From contig JAOUNI010000009.1 in assembly GCA_029881035.1 (NCBI GenBank), forward strand, positions 1-64,000: DNA of 64,000 nucleotides, in the 5' to 3' direction. The position numbers were made by a program, and so were the translations under genes. How positions within the stretch are numbered: the stretch's first letter is position 1; each line of letters opens with the position of its first letter. This document shows positions 57,861-64,000 of this stretch, in pieces. The notes under the pieces are model-generated. The model did not search any database. It saw only the letters and a program-made list of their open reading frames with translations, and was not told where the DNA came from. This stretch comes from Gammaproteobacteria bacterium. Lineage in GTDB: Bacteria > Pseudomonadota > Gammaproteobacteria > SZUA-229.

Positions 57861-59146
57861 TGTTCGGTGCACTTCTGCTCATCGCATTAATTGTTATGGG
57901 TGTGCCGCTGTTTGTTATTATTGCAACCAGTGCACTGTATGGGTTTTCTAGCATTGATGTTGATCTGTCCGTTATAGCGATAGAAATCTACCGTATCGTC
58001 GATACGCCTATCTTATTAGCTATTCCCCTGTTCACTCTTGCAGGCTATGTTCTGGGTGAGAGCAAGGCTTCTGAGCGGCTGGTCTTACTCACCGATGCGC
58101 TGTTGGGCTGGATGCCTGGTGGTTTGGCTATTGTGTCATTATTTGCCTGCGCCTTCTTCACCGCGCTGACAGGTGCATCGGGGGCAACCATTATTGCTCT
58201 GGGCGCTATTTTATATCCGGCGATGAAGCAGGCGGGTTATGAAGAACGGTTTAATCTGGGCTTGATTACTTCATCGGGCAGTTTAGGTTTGTTGTTTCCA
58301 CCTTCAATTGCTCTGATTCTGTACGGCGTTATTGTGCAGCAAATGGGTGTTGGTGAGCCGGTTGCAATTGATGATCTTTTTCTTGCCGGTCTACTACCTG
58401 GTTTGATGATGTTATTCATGCTCACGGCATGGAGCGTATATAAAAGTCATCAGCGACCAGAAATAACACGGACACCATTTAACTGGCATAAATTATTAAA
58501 AGCATTACGCAGTTCTATGTGGGAAATACCCATGCCATTTATTTTGATCGGCGGTATTTTTTCGGGTGTCTTTGCCATCTCTGAAGCTGCAGCTGTTGCG
58601 GTGATGTATGTATTAGTGGTTGAAGTTTTAATTCTCCAGGAAGTGTCGATCAAGAAATTACCGGATATCATGCGCGACTCCATGGTACTGGTTGGTGGTG
58701 TACTGGTCATTCTTGGTGTTTCTCTGGCATCAACTAATTTTTTGATTGATACTGAAGTGCCCAATCGGTTGTTTGAATTTATCCGTTCACACATCGACAG
58801 CAAGCTTACCTTTTTAATGCTGCTCAATATTTTTCTGTTGTTGCTGGGCATGATTCTCGATGTGTTCTCGGCGCTGGTAATTATTGTACCTTTGTTATTA
58901 CCGATTGCGATTGGGTACGACATTCACCCCATCCATCTGGGTATTATCTTTTTGGCGAATATGCAGATTGGTTATTTTACGCCACCGGTGGGTATGAACC
59001 TGTTCATCGCCAGTTATCGTTTTCATAAACCGGTCACCGAGTTGTATCAGGCAACGATACCGTTTATGTTTATCCTGATTGTTGCAGTGTTGGTCATTAC
59101 CTACTGGCCGGATTTGAGCCTGTATCTTGTGAATAATAAACATTAG
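57860..59146 (+). CDS. TRAP transporter large permease (DctM family)
   Basis: Polytopic; FFTALTGASGATIIALGAILYPAM, GSLGLLFPPSIALILYGV, FTPPVGMNLFIAS. Confidence 0.93.
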   Translation: MFGALLLIALIVMGVPLFVIIATSALYGFSSIDVDLSVIAIEIYRIVDTPILLAIPLFTLAGYVLGESKASERLVLLTDALLGWMPGGLAIVSLFACAFFTALTGASGATIIALGAILYPAMKQAGYEERFNLGLITSSGSLGLLFPPSIALILYGVIVQQMGVGEPVAIDDLFLAGLLPGLMMLFMLTAWSVYKSHQRPEITRTPFNWHKLLKALRSSMWEIPMPFILIGGIFSGVFAISEAAAVAVMYVLVVEVLILQEVSIKKLPDIMRDSMVLVGGVLVILGVSLASTNFLIDTEVPNRLFEFIRSHIDSKLTFLMLLNIFLLLLGMILDVFSALVIIVPLLLPIAIGYDIHPIHLGIIFLANMQIGYFTPPVGMNLFIASYRFHKPVTELYQATIPFMFILIVAVLVITYWPDLSLYLVNNKH

Positions 59147-59361
59147 AGTTAATCCAGAATTCAAGTGTTGTATTGACACTTAGATGTGCGAGATTTTCTT
59201 CCCTGCGGTCCTCGTGAAAAGAGAGGGTATAGTTAAATTCTCTTCCGCGCTGGCTGGTATAGATACTAGTTTGCTAACACCTGCATGCCTGATTTGGCTT
59301 TTAATCGGCTAAATGTCCAACATTAAAAAAGAATGTACTAATTTTCTGATAAATTATTTGT

Positions 59362-59375
59362 TTGATATGGATCAA
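59362..59375 (+). promoter_or_regulatory. Consensus-matching FNR/ANR-type site
   Basis: TTGAT-ATGG-ATCAA, exact match to TTGAT-N4-ATCAA, in an intergenic region 76 nt before a small ORF. Confidence 0.6.
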
Positions 59376-59450
59376 CAAGCTTTGATGGCGACTATTAACA
59401 ATGGAACGAGATGGTGGTGTTTTATTTAAATGAGATCAAAATAGAGGTGC

Positions 59451-59570
59451 ATGATGGATATGTCAACAAGGTTATTTGGTAATTTTTGTGTAGCATGTGC
59501 ACTAACAGCAGTGGGTATTGTTGGTGTGATTACCTTGGGCGTGATGGTTTGGATGACGATTCTAAACTAA
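59451..59570 (+). CDS. Candidate small single-pass membrane protein (38-39 aa)
   Basis: MMDMSTRLFGNFCVACALTAVGIVGVITLGVMVWMTILN; upstream AGAGGTG Shine-Dalgarno-like; below the track cutoff. Confidence 0.55.
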   Translation: MMDMSTRLFGNFCVACALTAVGIVGVITLGVMVWMTILN

Positions 59571-59595
59571 TCACAACGTAAAGTGGTTTAGTGTT

Positions 59596-59622
59596 CTCAC
59601 GCTGTCGCGTGGGCTTTTGTTT
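59596..59622 (+). terminator. Putative intrinsic terminator after the small ORF
   Basis: CTCACGC-tgtc-GCGTGGG stem (one T-G) followed by CTTTTGTTTT. Confidence 0.55.
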
Positions 59623-60091
59623 TCAGACAGGTGAGTGATTGCTAGCTTGTTGCAATATAACATGAGCTTTATTCCGCGCTTACTTGTGCGCGTCATTTTT
59701 TCTTGCGAAAAAAACTAAATTCACCCCAAACAAGCTATCCCTCTGGGGAACCTCGAGTTTCAGCTCGGCTATGAGTCCGTTTAATTACAAATTACGTCCA
59801 TGTGATTTTCCCTTCTGGTGACACTGCGTGCATTCAAATTCAAGCTTGTCAAATTTTGTCGTATCCATGCTCGATGAACCTCATGACTCATCCAGAAATT
59901 ATGTCACATGCCAAAGTTAAAATCTGATGCGGGTTGTACAGGGGATAAAGTTAAAAAAGAAAAATACTTTTTTATGCAAAACATACGCATGATTACACTG
60001 TATTAACGAGTTTCTTCATCGTAAATTCGTTAGTGATATTCTAGTCGAATCAATATATAGTAAAAACTAGATTAATTTAAAAAGGATATTT

Positions 60092-60760
60092 ATGTGTTTT
60101 TCGGCTGGAGTTAGTTTTACTAGTGCCGCTATCCTGATCCCCGCTGGATTGGTTAGTCTAAACAGGGCTAAGCACCTGAAAAACACGTACTGGGCCTTTG
60201 CGCTGATTCCTATAGCATTTGGTATGCAGCAGATTTTTGAGGGTCTGGTGTGGAAGTCATTTGAAGCTAATGACGCAGAATTATTACGACAATCAGCCTT
60301 AAGCTTCCTGTTTTTCTCACACTTTTTCTGGTTAGTATGGATTCCGGTCACTTGTTATTTTGTCGAGAATAGCGAAAAAAGAAAAACCTTGTTTTTACTA
60401 ATGATAGCAGTAGGCACTGCCTTTGGTGTCATACTGTTTATGCCACTTTTGATAAATCCGAGCTGGCTGACAGTATCGGTAGTGAATCATTCCATCCACT
60501 ACAGCACGATCCTTATTTATGATGATCATGTATCGCGCGATGTTGGTACCATTGCTTATATGTTCGTAATGCTTCCACTCATGTTGTCATCAGATCGGTA
60601 TCACAGGATACTGGGGCTGCTTATTTTTATTTCGATGGTGGTATCACAAGTGTTTTTCAATTTCGCGTTTGTTTCTGTCTGGTGTTATTTTGCCGCAATA
60701 ATTTCCCTTTACATTTATGTGGTAGTAATTCAGTCGGAAATCAAGGAATATCAGGTTTAA
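60092..60760 (+). CDS. Multi-TM membrane protein, DUF6629-like
   Basis: N-terminal MCFSAGVSFTSAAILIPAGL and FGMQQIFEGLVW motifs. Confidence 0.65.
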   Translation: MCFSAGVSFTSAAILIPAGLVSLNRAKHLKNTYWAFALIPIAFGMQQIFEGLVWKSFEANDAELLRQSALSFLFFSHFFWLVWIPVTCYFVENSEKRKTLFLLMIAVGTAFGVILFMPLLINPSWLTVSVVNHSIHYSTILIYDDHVSRDVGTIAYMFVMLPLMLSSDRYHRILGLLIFISMVVSQVFFNFAFVSVWCYFAAIISLYIYVVVIQSEIKEYQV

Positions 60761-60901
60761 GTTATTGGTCAGCGAGTGATTGAGTCACTTAGTTTGACAT
60801 GGTGTAGGGCGAAACATATGGGCATGTTTCATAATCCATCACTTTTTATTTTGGCTTGTTGCCGAGTGTCTTTCTTTTGCGAAAAAAAGGCACCAAAGTG
60901 T

Positions 60902-60991
60902 GTAGGTTGGGTTGAATGTTTTTAATGAGACCCAACATGTTCATTTCTTAAAGATGTTGGGTTACGACAAAAAGTATCTAACCCAACCTAC
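60902..60991. repeat. REP/MITE-like nested inverted repeat
   Basis: GTAGGTTGGGTT ... AACCCAACCTAC termini with internal ACCCAACATG and GATGTTGGGTT arms; in a convergent intergenic region. Confidence 0.7.
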
Positions 60992-61027
60992 TTAGTTCTT
61001 TATGTTTTTCTCTGCGCTGAAAAATTT

Positions 61028-62992
61028 TTACTCTTTCCCCTGCAACTGCTTAACGACGCCTTCATTTTCCAGTGTAGAAATATCCTGCGTAATCTCCTCA
61101 CCGCGGGCAATATTTCTGAGCAACCTACGCATAATTTTTCCAGAACGCGTCTTGGGTAACCCATCCGCAAAACGAATATCATCGGGTTTCGCTATCGCAC
61201 CAATTTGTTCGCCGACCCAGTTGCGTAATTCCTGTACCATTTTTTTGGCTTCTTCGCCGACGGGTCTTTCGCCATTACAAATAACGAAGGCGACGATGGC
61301 TTCGCCTTTGACTTCGTGTGGGCGGCTGACAACCGCGGCTTCGACGACGCGTTCGTGGGCGACTAACGCAGATTCGACTTCCATGGTGCCGAGGCGGTGA
61401 CCGGAGATGTTGACGACGTCGTCGATTCTTCCCATGATCCAGAAGTAGCCGTCGGCATCTCTGCGGGCGCTGTCGCCGGCGAGGTAATACTTGCCGTCGA
61501 ATTTGGGGAAGTAGGTATCGATATATCTTTGATCGTCACCCCAAACGGTTTGTAGCATCGATGGGAAGGGTTTCTTGATGACCAGATAACCGCCTTTGTT
61601 GGCTTCGGTGATGGATTCACCCTGTTCATTGACGACATCGGCAATGATGCCGGGTAAGGGGATGGTACAGGAACCGGGTTTGGTGCTAACGACGCCGGGG
61701 ATGGGCGCGATCATATTGGCACCGGTTTCGGTTTGCCACCAGGTATCAACAATCGGGCAGCGTTGTTTGCCGATGACGGTGTGGTACCACATCCACGCTT
61801 CGGGGTTGATCGGTTCGCCGACGGTGCCTAGCAGGCGGATGGAAGACAGGTCGTATTTGTTCGGAAATTCATCGCCGAATTTCATCAGCGCACGAATCGC
61901 GGTGGGAGCGGTGTAGAACACGGTGACTTTGTGGTCTTCGCAGAGTTTCCAGAATCGGCCAGCATCGGGTATTACCGGTGCACCTTCGTACATCACCACG
62001 GTAGCGCCAGCGGCCAGCGGGCCGAAAGCAACGTAGGTGTGGCCGGTAATCCAGCCGACATCAGCGGTGCACCAGAAGATGTCTTTGTCCTGTAAATCGA
62101 ATACCCATAAATTGGTGACGATGGCGTTGAGCAGGTAACCACCGCTGGAATGCTGTATGCCTTTGGGCTTGCCGGTGGAGCCGGAGGTGTAGAGCAGGAA
62201 AAGCGGATGGGTTGAGTTTACCCATTCCGGTACACACTCATTACTCTGGCCAGCAACGATATCGTGCCACCAGTGATCACGTTCTTGCTGCATGGTGACG
62301 TCGTGGCCGGTGCGTTTGAGGACGATGACATCCTTGATGCTGCAGCCTGCTTTTGCCAGAGCTTTGTCTGCCGCTTCTTTGAGGCCGACAATTTTGCCAC
62401 CGCGGTGGCCGCCATCGGCAGTGATCAGCATGACGGCACCGGCATCATCAATACGGTCGCGCAGTGATTCAGCCGAGAAACCACCGAAGACCACCGAGTG
62501 AATTGCGCCAATACGCGCACAGGCCTGCATGGCGATCACCGCTTCGGGCGTCATTGGCATATAGATGACAACACGGTCACCATTTTTGATGCCGCGCGCT
62601 TTCATGCCATTGGCAAACTGGCAGACTTCATCGTGCAGCTGCCGGTAGGAAATGTGGCGGGTATCGCCTTTTTCGCCTTCAAAAATAATCGCAGTTTTGT
62701 TGGCCTGAGTGGCCAGATGTTTATCGATACAGTTGTAGGAGACGTTCAGTTCACCATCGGTGAACCACTGGTAATGTGGCGCCTTGCTGTCGTCGAGAGT
62801 AATGCTAAAGGGTTTGTGCCAGTCGATATGCTGTTTTGCCTGATACTCCCAGAAACCTTCGTAATTGGATTCAGCATGTTTGTGCAGGGCTTCGAAATCA
62901 GCGGGCTTAATACGGGCGCTGGCAACAAATGCTTCGCTGGGTGGAAATAGACGATTTTCGACGAGTGTGGAATTAATATCGTTACTGGACAC
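61028..62992 (-). CDS. acs: Acetyl-CoA synthetase
   Basis: [35 protein letters not shown] with the acetylatable Lys motif. Confidence 0.97.
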   Translation of the reverse strand: MSSNDINSTLVENRLFPPSEAFVASARIKPADFEALHKHAESNYEGFWEYQAKQHIDWHKPFSITLDDSKAPHYQWFTDGELNVSYNCIDKHLATQANKTAIIFEGEKGDTRHISYRQLHDEVCQFANGMKARGIKNGDRVVIYMPMTPEAVIAMQACARIGAIHSVVFGGFSAESLRDRIDDAGAVMLITADGGHRGGKIVGLKEAADKALAKAGCSIKDVIVLKRTGHDVTMQQERDHWWHDIVAGQSNECVPEWVNSTHPLFLLYTSGSTGKPKGIQHSSGGYLLNAIVTNLWVFDLQDKDIFWCTADVGWITGHTYVAFGPLAAGATVVMYEGAPVIPDAGRFWKLCEDHKVTVFYTAPTAIRALMKFGDEFPNKYDLSSIRLLGTVGEPINPEAWMWYHTVIGKQRCPIVDTWWQTETGANMIAPIPGVVSTKPGSCTIPLPGIIADVVNEQGESITEANKGGYLVIKKPFPSMLQTVWGDDQRYIDTYFPKFDGKYYLAGDSARRDADGYFWIMGRIDDVVNISGHRLGTMEVESALVAHERVVEAAVVSRPHEVKGEAIVAFVICNGERPVGEEAKKMVQELRNWVGEQIGAIAKPDDIRFADGLPKTRSGKIMRRLLRNIARGEEITQDISTLENEGVVKQLQGKE

Positions 62993-63069
62993 AGCTTTTC
63001 CCTCTACATTTTTATTGTGTTAACAACTTTTTATCATACACAGACAGGAGCCATAGTCGCAAGCCTGTT

Positions 63070-63966
63070 TTACTGATGTTTAATGAATTGATTCTGTTTC
63101 GGAATATTTTCGATGTTCCAGTGTTCAATCGCCCATAACCAAAGCTGGCTGAGGCTGTCTCTGGTGAGTTCTGCGGGTGGTTGTTGGCCTAGTAACACAA
63201 GCACCGAGTGTAAGTGTAAAACGGGCTGAGACAGATTCAGCGCAGCCGCACCGGTAGATTTGCCGAGCTTGTGGCCCTGCAAGTCGATCAGTAGCGGCAG
63301 GTGTAGATAATTTGGTTGTACATATCCCAGCTGCTGTTGTAGATAAATTTGTCGAGGCGTGGAATTGAGCAGGTCAACGCCTCGCACCACTTCGGTCACG
63401 CCCTGTTGTGCATCGTCAACGACTACTGCCAGTTGATAGGCGAACAGGCCATCTTTACGTTTGATGACAAAATCACCACATTCACTGGCAAGTTGTTGTC
63501 GATTTTGTCCCATGATCTGATCTTCAAAGCTAATCGTCCTGTCTTCGACGCGCACACGCAGGGCGTGTTCCTCGGCCAGTGGTAAATGATGATGGCGACA
63601 GTGTCCTGCATAGACTGGAAGTGAAAGGTTGTCTTCATTTGCAAGCTGTTTGCGAGAGCAGGTACAGGGATAAATAAGGTTTTTTTTTGAAAGATTATCC
63701 AGGGCTGACTCATATAATTCGGTGCGTTGTGATTGGTATACCACTTCACCCTGCCATTCAAAACCGAAGCCATCGAGCGCTCTGAGCAGGGCATCGGCAG
63801 CGCCGGGCACGCATCGTGTAGTGTCGACGTCTTCGATACGCATCAGCCATTCACCCTGATGGCTTCTGGCCTGCAGGTAACTGCCTACAGCCGCTAACAG
63901 AGTGCCAAAGTGGAGCTCACCAGTGGGTGAGGGTGCAAAGCGGCCACGATAAATAGATTGAGTCAT
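63070..63966 (-). CDS. gluQ: Glutamyl-Q tRNA(Asp) synthetase
   Basis: GRFAPSPTGELHFGTLLAAVGSYLQARS; truncated GltX-like protein (298 aa). Confidence 0.94.
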   Translation of the reverse strand: MTQSIYRGRFAPSPTGELHFGTLLAAVGSYLQARSHQGEWLMRIEDVDTTRCVPGAADALLRALDGFGFEWQGEVVYQSQRTELYESALDNLSKKNLIYPCTCSRKQLANEDNLSLPVYAGHCRHHHLPLAEEHALRVRVEDRTISFEDQIMGQNRQQLASECGDFVIKRKDGLFAYQLAVVVDDAQQGVTEVVRGVDLLNSTPRQIYLQQQLGYVQPNYLHLPLLIDLQGHKLGKSTGAAALNLSQPVLHLHSVLVLLGQQPPAELTRDSLSQLWLWAIEHWNIENIPKQNQFIKHQ

Positions 63967-64000
63967 GGGTGCTCATTATGCTGCAAAATAAACCATACGA

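Noticed and set aside
59785-59868. 27-aa minus-strand ORF with a CxxCH motif (MDTTKFDKLEFECTQCHQKGKSHGRNL)
   Set aside because: Too short, no signal peptide for a c-type cytochrome, and an overlapping alternative frame is equally open; likely chance or a degraded repeat.

Overview
Window from a gammaproteobacterial chromosome, almost entirely housekeeping genes in conserved order. Blocks in order: rlmH-htpG; a FecR/LysM protein convergent with a putative outer-membrane protein; hslR, a NUDIX gene, an O-methyltransferase, pcnB-folK-dNK-panBC, panD; ppc, pgi, queG, gltX, tRNA-Ala, tRNA-Glu, carAB-greA; yhbY/rlmE-ftsH-folP-glmM-tpiA-secG; tRNA-Leu, nuoA-N; tRNA-fMet, rimP-nusA-infB-rbfA-truB-rpsO-pnp; a SPOR lipoprotein; a four-gene TatT-DctP-DctQ-DctM TRAP (TPAT-type) transporter; a gene-poor pocket (59.15-61.0 kb) with a small membrane-protein ORF, a DUF6629-like gene and repeats; then acs and gluQ. 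No CRISPR array, phage, transposase or obvious defence system was seen. The most interesting items are regulatory or small: (1) an unannotated 32-codon leader ORF spanning an intrinsic terminator and ending 1 nt before the TTG start of carA, resembling pyrBI-type attenuation; (2) a 38-39 aa membrane-protein ORF with a consensus FNR/ANR box upstream and a terminator downstream; (3) a TPAT-like transporter whose DctP lacks the canonical substrate-binding Arg; (4) a sigma32-like promoter before htpG; (5) a stacked hairpin/tandem-terminator leader before rimP-nusA; (6) an initiator tRNA with a U1:A72 pair. All calls come from reading the sequence and the supplied ORF track; no searches were run.
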